From Streptomyces tibetensis (lineage in GTDB: Bacteria; Actinomycetota; Actinomycetes; Streptomycetales; Streptomycetaceae): a DNA stretch of 64,000 nt. The notes under the pieces were generated by a model, which was given only the letters and a program-made list of their open reading frames with translations, ran no database searches and was not told the origin of the DNA. Every line of letters begins with the position of its first letter. Position 1 is the first letter of the stretch. The stretch lies in NCBI RefSeq assembly GCF_007655005.1, contig NZ_SZVW01000005.1, forward strand, positions 310,001 to 374,000. Reading direction: 5' to 3'. The position numbers and the translations under genes are program-made. Shown here one piece after another: positions 50,486 to 57,680 of the stretch.

Positions 50486-50575
50486 TTACATCCACTCGTT
50501 GATCGCCGCGACCAGTACGGTCGCCTCGTAGCGGACGGCGAGCTTGTCGTAGCGCGTGGCGACCGCAGAGCGATG
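50486..50575 (-). pseudogene. IS5-type transposase, C-terminal fragment
   Basis: On the minus strand the frame reads SAVATRYDKLAVRYEATVLV and then AAINEWM followed by TAA (50486-50488). ATRYDKLA is the hallmark C-terminal motif of IS5-group transposases. Only about 30 residues remain, and upstream sequence is scrambled. The orientation is opposite to the N-terminal piece at 49962, so at least two elements were involved. Confidence 0.75.
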
Positions 50576-50689
50576 TCCGCCGCAGGTGATGGTGCCGTCC
50601 TGGCCTCGTGCCAGCCGCGCGTCTCAAGGGTGTCTGGCACCTTGGGAATTCCGTTGCCGGAACAGCAGCATTTTCGATCGAATGCCTCC

Positions 50690-51451
50690 ATGACTCATGA
50701 CGGCCCGGCGGACCATGTGGAGCAGAACCGACGCTTTTGGGATGACCAGGCGGCTGCGTGGCACGGGCCGCTCGCCCGTGATCACTGGGCGCAGGTGGAA
50801 CCGTCCTGGGGATTGTGGGCCACCCCTGAGTCGCAGGTTTCCCTGCTTCCCGACGGCATCGACGGGATGCGCACCATTGAGTTGGGCTGCGGTACTGCCT
50901 ACGTTTCCGCTTGGCTGGCCAGAGCAGGAGCCCACCCGGTCGGGATCGACCTCTCGGAGAAGCAGCTCGCCACTGCTCGCGCGATGCAGGCGGAGTTCGG
51001 CATCGACTTCCCCCTTGTCCTGGGCAATGCCGAGAAGGTGCCCTACGAGGACAACACGTTCGGCCTGGCGATCAGCGAGTACGGCGCCTCGTTGTGGTGC
51101 GACCCCTACCAGTGGATCCCGGAGGCAGCCCGGCTTCTCGTTCCTGGAGGCCGGCTGGTGTTCTCGCGCTACTCATCGCTGTTCGCGCTGTGTGTACCGT
51201 CCGAGGGTCCGGTGTCCACCACTCTGTCCCGGACCCAATTCGGCCTGACGCAGCTGAACCGGGGCGATCACGTGGAGTTCGTCCTGCCGCACGGTGAGAT
51301 GCTCCGTCTGCTGCGGGCCTGCGGCTTCGTCGTTGAAGACCTGATTGAGATTCAGGCGCCCCAGCCTGCGCGGGACTACGCAGAAGTTTCCGCCGACTGG
51401 GCCCAGCAATGGCCCAGCGAGGAGATCTGGAAAGCTCGGCTGGCAGGCTGA
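50690..51451 (+). CDS. Class I SAM-dependent methyltransferase
   Basis: 253 residues from the ATG at 50690. The SAM-binding motif I is RTIELGCGTAYVSAWLARAG, the acidic end of strand 2 is VGIDLSEKQLATAR, and the motif around strand 4 is FGLAISEYGASLWCDPYQWI followed by EAARLLVPGGRL. This is the UbiE/Methyltransf_11 type acting on small molecules; the substrate is unknown. An N-terminal segment (VEQNRRFWDDQAAAW) is typical of the family. It lies in the decayed patch next to insertion-sequence and integrase remnants and looks like an accessory, possibly acquired gene. Confidence 0.87.
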   Translation: MTHDGPADHVEQNRRFWDDQAAAWHGPLARDHWAQVEPSWGLWATPESQVSLLPDGIDGMRTIELGCGTAYVSAWLARAGAHPVGIDLSEKQLATARAMQAEFGIDFPLVLGNAEKVPYEDNTFGLAISEYGASLWCDPYQWIPEAARLLVPGGRLVFSRYSSLFALCVPSEGPVSTTLSRTQFGLTQLNRGDHVEFVLPHGEMLRLLRACGFVVEDLIEIQAPQPARDYAEVSADWAQQWPSEEIWKARLAG

Positions 51452-51487
51452 CAGCTCCGCAGGCACCGTGTATCGACTTGAGCCCGG

Positions 51488-52259
51488 TCACCTGGGCAGC
51501 TTCGCGGTTCGCTCCGGGTAGGCGGTGCCGACATAACGCATGGCGGTCTGTTCAGTGATGCCAAAGAGCCTCATGAGTTTGAGCGGGTCACCGGTGGCGA
51601 AAGCCTCGTCGAGGATCCGGTCTTGGCGCAGCCTGTCGAGGGTGGGTCCGTTGGGTAGGACGACCTGGCTGAAGGTGACCCTCTGCACGGCCGGGTGGCC
51701 CGGGTCGAGGGCGGTTTTCTGGCTGACCAGCAGGTAGGGATTGACGGAGGCGGGGCAGCGTTGGTGGCGGTAAGCCAACCAGTCGGCGGCAAGCCGGTGA
51801 GTGAGCTCCTCCAGGTAGAGGGTGTGTCGCAGCAGGCCTCGGCGCAGTTCGAGGGTTCCGCGGGCGAGGTTCAGGTCGGCCGGTTCGCGCGGTGCGGAGC
51901 TCGGCGGCAGGGACGGCGTGGACGGCGGTCAAGGCGATGGTGAGCGGCGCGAATGGGGTCTCGGCACGGTCGAGCAGGCCAGCCGGCAGGTCGGAGGGAA
52001 CCGGCCGTGGAATGCCCGTCAAATCGCCCACGGCAAGGTCGCGGAAGATCACCCGCTTGCGCTTGAGAGTCAACGAGTGAACGACCTGCACAGGGCGATC
52101 TACCAGCTGAGATGCCGATCCACGCCCACCGGGTGGCCCCCGGGAACCCGCGCGCACTCCAAATATCTCCGCGGCGAGCGCAGCGACCGCGGCGTCGAGG
52201 TTCTTGTCCGTGGCCGGGGTGGTCCGGTCTGTGGTGTGCGGTGAGGTCGGTGCCTGCAT
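51488..52259 (-). pseudogene. Site-specific integrase-like gene, frameshifted
   Basis: From 52259 one minus-strand frame reads a plausible N-part (TDKNLDAAVAALAAEIFGVR, LTLKRKRVIFRDLAVGDLTG, FAPLTIALTAVHAVPAAELR). Near 51890 the family-like reading moves to another frame: DLNLARGTLELRRGLLRHTL, LAADWLAYRHQR, VNPYLLVSQKTALDPGHPAV and finally GDPLKLMRLFGITEQTAMRY ending at 51488. The C-terminal block is the kind found in Streptomyces tyrosine-integrase-like proteins (LMRLFGI..TAMRYV...HPER). The catalytic R-H-R-Y order cannot be traced. It is probably a dead integrase; the family assignment is from memory of similar proteins. Confidence 0.5.
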
Positions 52260-52387
52260 GCGGGGAGGTCCTTTCGCGGTCAGACCGCCAGGGCGTGGCC
52301 GGGCGGACCAGCAGCTCGGCGCCGTGGCGGTCGAGTTCCGCCGACGCGGGCATGACGATCACCACGCGAGTGGTGAAGACTGGATAG

Positions 52388-52747
52388 ATGCGACCTCACG
52401 CCCCCGGCGGACTCCTGTTCGTAGCGCTCGGTCTCATCCTTGTCGCCGCCGGCTACGTCTGGAGGGGACGTGTCCTGCGTCCCCTCTCGGCGAAACGGGC
52501 CCAGGCAGCCGTGATCCGGGACCGTTCCAGAAACCTGCTGCGCTCTGCGGACATGGCAATCGCCGGAGCGCGTCGCCGGGCCGCACACGACGAACCGGCC
52601 ATCGTCACGGTCGGAGACGTGACCAGGGTGGCGCGCCGGCACTACGGGTACCTCTTCGTGGAGCGCGAAGAAGCAGCTGCCGCTCTCCGCCAGCGCTATG
52701 AGGCCTCCGACTGCCGGGTGGACTGCATGACCGACGCCTTCAACTGA
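52388..52747 (+). CDS. Hypothetical membrane-anchored protein (119 aa)
   Basis: One N-terminal hydrophobic segment (GGLLFVALGLILVAAGYVW, residues 7-25) is followed by a basic stretch and a soluble helical tail with two cysteines near the end (SDCRVDCMTD). Topology would be N-out/C-in or a signal anchor. I recognise no family. The frame has good codon bias and an ATG at 52388, although no strong ribosome site is visible. It lies between two pieces of decayed integrase-like sequence on the opposite strand. Confidence 0.55.
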   Translation: MRPHAPGGLLFVALGLILVAAGYVWRGRVLRPLSAKRAQAAVIRDRSRNLLRSADMAIAGARRRAAHDEPAIVTVGDVTRVARRHYGYLFVEREEAAAALRQRYEASDCRVDCMTDAFN

Positions 52748-52896
52748 CTGCCTCCTCGGCAAGTGCTCGACGCCAGGGTGCCAGAGCTGTCACCTGAGAG
52801 TTGGTCACGCTGAAAAGGCGCCGTGATAGGACGCTGGGCCTGGTGGGAGTGGTGCCAGGCTCAGCGTGGGGGTGTGCTCGGAGGCGGCAAAGGTGA

Positions 52897-53245
52897 TCAG
52901 CGCTGCTTGCGGCTGGCGACGTAGTCGAGCCAGTCCCGCTTGGCGTACCCAGTCCAGCGGGTGGAGTTGCTGATGCTGGTGGCGGTGAAGTCGGCAAGGA
53001 CAGATGCCGGCAGGTCGGTGGCCAGCGCGAGACGAGCACTGTTTCGGCTGGCGAGGGTGCAGGACCAATGGGCGAAGGGAGTGAGGTACTTGCGGTGGGG
53101 GGAGTGGTGCCTGGGCAAGGAAGGCGTCTGCCCAGCGAGGCAGAGCCTCCAACCGGTCGTCCCGCGGCGGCAGCACCGCGGCGGCAACGAGGACGTCACG
53201 AACGTAGCGAGTGGTTGGCGTGTTGGGCAGATCCTCGAGCTGTTG
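52897..53245 (-). pseudogene. Decayed integrase-like sequence, N-terminal portion
   Basis: Minus-strand readings change frame in mid course. One frame gives LPPRDDRLEALPRWADAFLA and the next gives KYLTPFAHWSCTLASRNSAR, then FTATSISNSTRWTGYAKRDW and LDYVASRKQR with a stop at 52897. The two blocks together look like the start of the integrase-like protein whose C-terminal part is at 51488-52259. At least one frameshift is required near 53070-53090. Identity is tentative. Confidence 0.35.
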
Positions 53246-53258
53246 GTTAGGCGGCCTT

Positions 53259-53454
53259 CGCCGTGGCGGACACGGCGACGCCCCCGTCGGCGCGAAGCGA
53301 CGGGGGCGTCCTGCCGACCGGCCGAGGGGGGCTCGGCCGGTACCGTCCGGCCGTCCGGAGGGGGGCTCCGGAGGGCCGAGGTGCCGGGACGTCCGGCTGG
53401 GGGGCCGGACACCCGGCGTCCCGGTCGGCCCAAGGGGGGACGAGGGCCGACCGG
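53259..53454 (-). ncRNA. Array of hairpins with six-C loops in the 3' region of the PL3 gene
   Basis: Reading coordinates along the plus strand, stems are: 53259-53265/53271-53277 (7 bp); 53277-53289/53298-53310 (13 bp); 53317-53326/53332-53341 (10 bp); 53354-53360/53366-53372 (7 bp); 53391-53397/53404-53410 (7 bp); 53421-53431/53444-53454 (11 bp). The last four each show a run of exactly six G's at the loop (53326-53331, 53360-53365, 53399-53404, 53434-53439), which is six C's in RNA made from the minus strand. The array begins 20 bp after the stop of the minus-strand PL3 gene. The structure is reminiscent of actinobacterial 6C RNA, which has two C6-loop hairpins, but the number and setting differ. 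The 13-bp hairpin is a good terminator. Confidence 0.5.
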
Positions 53455-53473
53455 AGTCACTGGGGCGAAGGAC

Positions 53474-54307
53474 CTACTGGTAGCTGATGTCGGAGGCCTT
53501 GAACTTGCAGCTCTTGCCGTCCGGGCCGGGCGGGGTCAGCTCCTTGGGCTCCTTGCCGGTGTTGTTGCCCTCGAAGCGCACACAGGTCTTGATCTTCTTC
53601 TTGCTGTCGCCGTGGACACGGATCCTCGACAGCGTCGCCGTGTCGCCGTAGTTGGCGTTGACCCCGACGATGGAGTTCATCGGGGCGGTCACGTCGATGT
53701 CGCTGAGCACGATCGTGCGCTTGTACTGCGTCTTGCAGTTGCCGCAGGAGCGGACCAGCTTGCCGGCGTTGTGCACCTGGAAGCCGGACACGTTCAGTGT
53801 GCCGGCGCCGTTGAACTGCAGCACCTTGTCGTCGGCGTTCTTCGCGCCGCCGCCGATCACCTTGTACACCGCGGAGGAGGACTTGCCCTTGAAGCTGGCC
53901 GCGTCCTCGCCGACGTCCGTCCACCACACGTTCTGCAGCGTGCAACTGCCCTTGCAGTGGACACCGTCCGCCGCCGGGGTGCCGATGATGACGTTCTTGA
54001 GGACCGCGCCGTCGGCCAGCTCGAAGAGCGGGTCCTGGCCCTCGTCCTGGCTGCCGCCGCCGAGCGCGCCGGTGCCGTAGAACATCTTCATCCCGCCGTC
54101 GCGTACACCGGAGACCGGGATCGTCTCGGAGACGGGCGTCTTGCCCTTGTCCGTGGGCCAGGAGGACGCGGCGCCCGCCGTCGACAGCATCGACGTGGTG
54201 ACGATCGCCGCACCCGTGATGCCGAATGCCGACACCGCGGCGATCACCGCCCGCCGCTTGGTGACACTGCGGCGATGGCGGACGCGCTGTTCTGCTGGTG
54301 CAGTCAT
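53474..54307 (-). CDS. Secreted pectate lyase, PL3 family
   Basis: 277 residues from the ATG at 54307. Signal peptide (KRRAVIAAVSAFGITGAAIV, then TTSMLSTAGA). The PL3 beta-helix blocks are clear: DGGMKMFYGTGALGGGSQDE, FELADGAVLKNVIIGTPAAD, GVHCKGSCTLQNVWWTDVGE, DAASFKGKSSSAVYKVIGGG, KNADDKVLQFNGAGTL and SCGNCKTQYKRTIV. Asp residues in VHC and WTDVGEDA bind calcium and the KxxR in CKTQYKR is the catalytic region. It degrades de-esterified polygalacturonate. It is separated from the PL1/PL9 genes by the decayed patch, and ends 20 bp before the hairpin array. Confidence 0.92.
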   Translation of the reverse strand: MTAPAEQRVRHRRSVTKRRAVIAAVSAFGITGAAIVTTSMLSTAGAASSWPTDKGKTPVSETIPVSGVRDGGMKMFYGTGALGGGSQDEGQDPLFELADGAVLKNVIIGTPAADGVHCKGSCTLQNVWWTDVGEDAASFKGKSSSAVYKVIGGGAKNADDKVLQFNGAGTLNVSGFQVHNAGKLVRSCGNCKTQYKRTIVLSDIDVTAPMNSIVGVNANYGDTATLSRIRVHGDSKKKIKTCVRFEGNNTGKEPKELTPPGPDGKSCKFKASDISYQ

Positions 54308-54391
54308 GTACGGATTCCTCGGATGGGGGGTGGCTCTTGCGCGTAGTGGTCGCCACCGGTGAGGAAAGGGTTGCCGCCTCTTCACGAATCT

Positions 54392-55249
54392 TCACGAGTC
54401 GCCGTCGCCGTCGTCCACGGCGGCGAAACCACCGCCCACCGACAACTGCCGCGAACCGGCCGTGGCCGTCACGGCGTAATCGTCCCCGCCCGCGTCGCGA
54501 CCGCCGCGGGCGTGGCCGAACTGGCCGGCGAACACCCACTCGCCCACCGGGACCGTGCGGCCCTCCTTGAGGGTCCAGGTGTAGACGAGGAAGCCGTCCC
54601 GCTCGGCGACCGCGAGGCTGAAGTCGTCCTCGGGCAGGGAGCGCCAGGCACCCGCGTCGGATACCCCGCCGGTCTGGGCGACCCGCAACCGCACGGTCAG
54701 CGCGGTCAGTTGCTCGCGGGTCTTGAGCGTGACGTTGCTCTGCGCCCAGAAGTCGTTGCTGTGCGGGTCGACCGAGCCGTCCGACCACAGGGGGCCGTCC
54801 TCCGCTGTGGTGCGCGGCCGCTCGGCGGCCGGGGCACTCGGCGTCCCCGACGGCGGGTGCCCGGACTCGCGGCGCTCGGGCGGGCGGCTCGGTGCCGGCT
54901 TCACCGTCACCGGGGGTTCGGTGGCCCGGCTCGTCGCCTCCGGGGACGGCGTGGGCGCCGGACTCGGCGTGGTCGCCACCTCCCGCTGCTGCGGAGCGGT
55001 CTCCTCCTTCACCGCGGACGCCACCGCGTAGCCGCCCACCGCCAGGACGCCGGCGACCGCGGCGGTCGCCCCCGCCACCCGCATCCAGCCGAACACCGGC
55101 GGACGCGCCGTGCGATGGCCGGAGCCGGCCGGACCGGCCATGCCCCGTTCGACCCGGGCCAGCATGCGCTCCCGGTCGGGCTCGTGCGCCCCGGCCGCCT
55201 CGTGCAACCGGGCGCGCACCTCCTCGTGCACGTCCCGCCGCATGCTCAT
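54392..55249 (-). CDS. Single-span membrane protein coupled to a SigE-type sigma factor
   Basis: 285 residues. A cytoplasmic N-part (1-50) with a helical, charged sequence (VHEEVRARLHEAAGAHEPDR) precedes one membrane segment (about 57-77, VAGATAAVAGVLAVGGYAVA). A long Pro/Thr/Ser linker (85-150) and an outer folded domain follow (NDFWAQSNVTLKTREQLTAL, SLPEDDFSLAVAERDGFLVY, TWTLKEGRTVPVGEWVFAGQ). No HXXXCXXC motif. The ATG overlaps the sigma factor stop (ATGA at 55246), so it is probably its regulatory partner, comparable to the pair at the left edge. It lies 85 bp upstream of the PL3 gene on the same strand and may be co-transcribed with it. Confidence 0.75.
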   Translation of the reverse strand: MSMRRDVHEEVRARLHEAAGAHEPDRERMLARVERGMAGPAGSGHRTARPPVFGWMRVAGATAAVAGVLAVGGYAVASAVKEETAPQQREVATTPSPAPTPSPEATSRATEPPVTVKPAPSRPPERRESGHPPSGTPSAPAAERPRTTAEDGPLWSDGSVDPHSNDFWAQSNVTLKTREQLTALTVRLRVAQTGGVSDAGAWRSLPEDDFSLAVAERDGFLVYTWTLKEGRTVPVGEWVFAGQFGHARGGRDAGGDDYAVTATAGSRQLSVGGGFAAVDDGDGDS

Positions 55250-55845
55250 CGGTCCCTCCCTCCGCCCTCACCGGTGCGCACACCCTCCACAGCCGGTGAG
55301 CAGCGGGGAGCGCCCAGCGTCGCGTGCATCCGCTGCGGCACGCCCTGCGTCCCCAGCAGCCGCTGGAGTTCGGCCATTCCCTTCGAGGTCTGGCTCTTCA
55401 CCGTACCCACCGACACACCGAGCGCCAGGGCGGTGTCCTTCTCCGACAGGTCGAACGCGTGCCGCAGCACCACACAGGCCCGCTTGCGGAACGGCAGCCG
55501 GCGCAGCGCCTCCTGCACGTCGACCACGCCCGCGACGTCCGGGTTCTCGGTGTTCTCCTCGCGCTGCGACCAGAACAGGGCGATGCGCCGCCGCTCGCGC
55601 ACCGCGCTGCGGATCCGGGTGCGGGCCAGGTTGGCGACCACTCCGCGCGCGTACGCCGCCGGATGGTCGGCCGCGCGCACCCGGTCCCAGCGGTGCCACA
55701 GCGCCAGCAAGGCGTCCGCCGCCAGGTCGTCGGCGGTGTCCGACTCGCCGGTCAGCAGGTGGGCGAGGCGGGAGAGTTCGGCGTAGTGACGCTCGAAGAA
55801 GGCGTGGAATTCCACGGAGGCGGCGTCGTCGACGACCGTGCCCAC
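55246..55845 (-). CDS. SigE-family ECF RNA polymerase sigma factor
   Basis: 199 residues. Region 2 (FEAFF-like start, VEFHAFFERHYAELSRLAHL, then SDTADDLAADALLALWHRWD) binds core polymerase and the -10 element. Region 4 (LRRLPFRKRACVVLRHAFDL, SEKDTALALGVSVGTVKSQT, SKGMAELQRLL) is the helix-turn-helix for -35. The VGTVKSQTSKG pattern marks the SigE-like Streptomyces group. It is coupled to a downstream single-span membrane protein. PL3 follows on the same strand, so control of an extracellular pectinase by this sigma factor is a possibility, not shown. Divergent from the purine permease. Confidence 0.9.
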   Translation of the reverse strand: MGTVVDDAASVEFHAFFERHYAELSRLAHLLTGESDTADDLAADALLALWHRWDRVRAADHPAAYARGVVANLARTRIRSAVRERRRIALFWSQREENTENPDVAGVVDVQEALRRLPFRKRACVVLRHAFDLSEKDTALALGVSVGTVKSQTSKGMAELQRLLGTQGVPQRMHATLGAPRCSPAVEGVRTGEGGGRDR

Positions 55846-55968
55846 GGGCGACCTCTCCTCCCAGCGGCTACGGGCGCTCCCGGCCGGGGCGCCCTGTGGC
55901 TGTCATGTAGATGACATGTGATCATCCGGGGGAGGCCCGGACGAGATCGGGAAGCGTAGCAGCGATCG

Positions 55969-55998
55969 TCGAACAGTTCGTACGGGGCTTCGAACAGT
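55969..55998. promoter_or_regulatory. Direct repeat TCGAACAGT, 21 bp apart, in a divergent promoter region
   Basis: TCGAACAGT occurs at 55969-55977 and 55990-55998, two helical turns apart. A short inverted repeat, TTCGT-AAC-ACGAA, lies at 56021-56033. Both are between the sigma factor gene and the permease gene. They may be a regulator site for either; the protein is unknown. Confidence 0.4.
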
Positions 55999-56115
55999 GT
56001 ATGGCGGGCCGGACTTCGATTTCGTAACACGAAGAAAACCTGAACGTGGTTCAACGCGACGACAATCCAGCCAGCATCCGCACACCGATCACCCAGGCAT
56101 CAAGGAGTACGCGCC

Positions 56116-57573
56116 ATGTCCGAATCGCAGAAGGTGGCCGACCGGTCCGACGCCGCGCCACCAGCGGCGAACAGCGTCGACCGGTTCTTCAAGATCTCCG
56201 AGCGGGGCTCCACCTTCGGCCGGGAGATCCGCGGCGGCTTCGCCACCTTCTTCACGATGGCCTACATCCTTGTCCTGAATCCCATCATCCTGGGCAGCGC
56301 GAAGGACAAGTTCGGGCACCAGCTGGACGCCGTCCAACTCACCACCGCCACCGCCCTGGTGGCCGCGGTGATGACGATCATCATGGGTGTCGGCGGCAAC
56401 CTGCCCCTCGCGCTCGCCGCCGGACTCGGTCTGAACGCCGTGGTCGCCTTCCAGATCGCCCCGCTGATGAGCTGGGACGACGCGATGGGCCTGATCGTCC
56501 TCGAAGGCCTGCTGATCTGCGTGCTGGTGGTGACCGGACTGCGCGAGGCCGTCATGCACGCGATACCCCAGCCGCTCAAGCAGGCCATCAGCGTCGGCAT
56601 CGGCCTGTTCATCGCCTTCATCGGCTTCGTCGACGCCGGTTTCGTCAGCCGCATCCCGGACGCCGCGAACACCACCGTCCCCGTTCAGCTGGGCGGCACC
56701 GGCACCCTCGCCGGCTGGCCGATGCTGGTCTTCTGCCTCGGCGTGCTGCTGACGATCGGACTGCTCGCCCGCAAGGTCAAGGGCGCCATCCTGATCAGCA
56801 TCGTCACCATGACCGCGCTGGCGATCGTGATCAACTCCCTCGCCGACATCAAGTCCTGGGGCCTGACCACCCCCGCCTGGCCGGGCAACCTCGTCGACGC
56901 GCCCGACTTCGGGCTCATCGGCCACTTCGACCTGTTCGGTGCCTTCAGCGCCCCCGGCGTCGGCGTCATCACCGTCGTCCTGCTGATCTTCACGCTGATC
57001 CTGTCCGACTTCTTCGACACCATGGGCACGGTCGTCGGCATCAGTGCCGAGGCCGGCCTGCTCGACGAGGAGGGCAAGGTCCCGAACCTCGGCCGGGTGC
57101 TGCTCATCGACGGTGCCGCCGCGGTCGCGGGCGGCGCGGCCTCCGCCTCCTCGGCGACCTCCTACATCGAGTCCGCGGCCGGTGTCGGCGAGGGCTCGCG
57201 CACCGGCTTCTCCAACCTCGTCACCGGCGGCCTGTTCGCTCTCGCGCTGTTTTTGACCCCGCTGCTCACCATCGTCCCGCTCCAGGCGGCCGCCCCGGCC
57301 CTGGTCGCCGTCGGCTTCCTGATGATGACCCAGGTCAAGCACATCGACTGGGACCGCTACGACATCGCCATCCCGGCGTTCCTCACCATCGCGGTGATGC
57401 CGTTCACCTACTCCATCACCAACGGCATCGGCGCCGGCTTCCTCGCCTACGTCGTCATCAAGACCGTGCTCGGCAAGGCCAAGGAGGTGCACTGGCTGCT
57501 GTGGGGGACCTCGGCGCTGTTCCTCGTGTACTTCGCCATCGACCCGATCGAGCAGCTCCTGGGAGCGAAGTGA
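56116..57573 (+). CDS. NCS2-family (AzgA-like) purine permease
   Basis: 485 residues with some 12-14 membrane segments. AzgA-type signatures: TFGREIRGGFATFFTMAYIL, the GLGLNAVVAF segment, FIGFVDAGFV, SDFFDTMGTVVGISAEAG (central substrate-site helix) and SASSATSYIESAAGVGEGSR with TGFSNLVTG. It imports guanine, hypoxanthine or adenine with protons. The ATG at 56116 has CAAGGAGTACGCGCC in front. Divergent from the sigma factor gene and followed by a strong terminator shared with the convergent PBP gene. No purine-salvage neighbours are present. Confidence 0.9.
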   Translation: MSESQKVADRSDAAPPAANSVDRFFKISERGSTFGREIRGGFATFFTMAYILVLNPIILGSAKDKFGHQLDAVQLTTATALVAAVMTIIMGVGGNLPLALAAGLGLNAVVAFQIAPLMSWDDAMGLIVLEGLLICVLVVTGLREAVMHAIPQPLKQAISVGIGLFIAFIGFVDAGFVSRIPDAANTTVPVQLGGTGTLAGWPMLVFCLGVLLTIGLLARKVKGAILISIVTMTALAIVINSLADIKSWGLTTPAWPGNLVDAPDFGLIGHFDLFGAFSAPGVGVITVVLLIFTLILSDFFDTMGTVVGISAEAGLLDEEGKVPNLGRVLLIDGAAAVAGGAASASSATSYIESAAGVGEGSRTGFSNLVTGGLFALALFLTPLLTIVPLQAAAPALVAVGFLMMTQVKHIDWDRYDIAIPAFLTIAVMPFTYSITNGIGAGFLAYVVIKTVLGKAKEVHWLLWGTSALFLVYFAIDPIEQLLGAK

Positions 57574-57596
57574 CACCGGGCCCGCGATGACATGAG

Positions 57597-57632
57597 GACG
57601 GGCCGCCCCCGGGGGGAAGGGGGCGGCCCGTC
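57597..57632. terminator. Strong bidirectional terminator followed by a CGTCTGTACAGACG palindrome
   Basis: GACGGGCCGCCCCC (57597-57610) pairs over 14 bp with 57619-57632; the 8-nt loop is GGGGGGAA, again with six G's. Right after it, CGTCTGTACAGACG (57634-57647) is a perfect 14-bp palindrome. It serves the permease gene and the convergent PBP gene. Confidence 0.85.
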
Positions 57633-57680
57633 TCGTCTGTACAGACGGCTCATCGGCGGCGGAGGTTCACTGGCGAAGGC

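Noticed and set aside
51488..53245. An active integrative element
   Set aside because: Integrase-like pieces are frameshifted, no excisionase or att repeats are seen, and no tRNA gene is nearby.
53259..53454. Calling the hairpin array a canonical 6C RNA
   Set aside because: 6C RNA has two hairpins and a different setting; here there are four C6 hairpins in a gene's 3' region, so only a resemblance is claimed.
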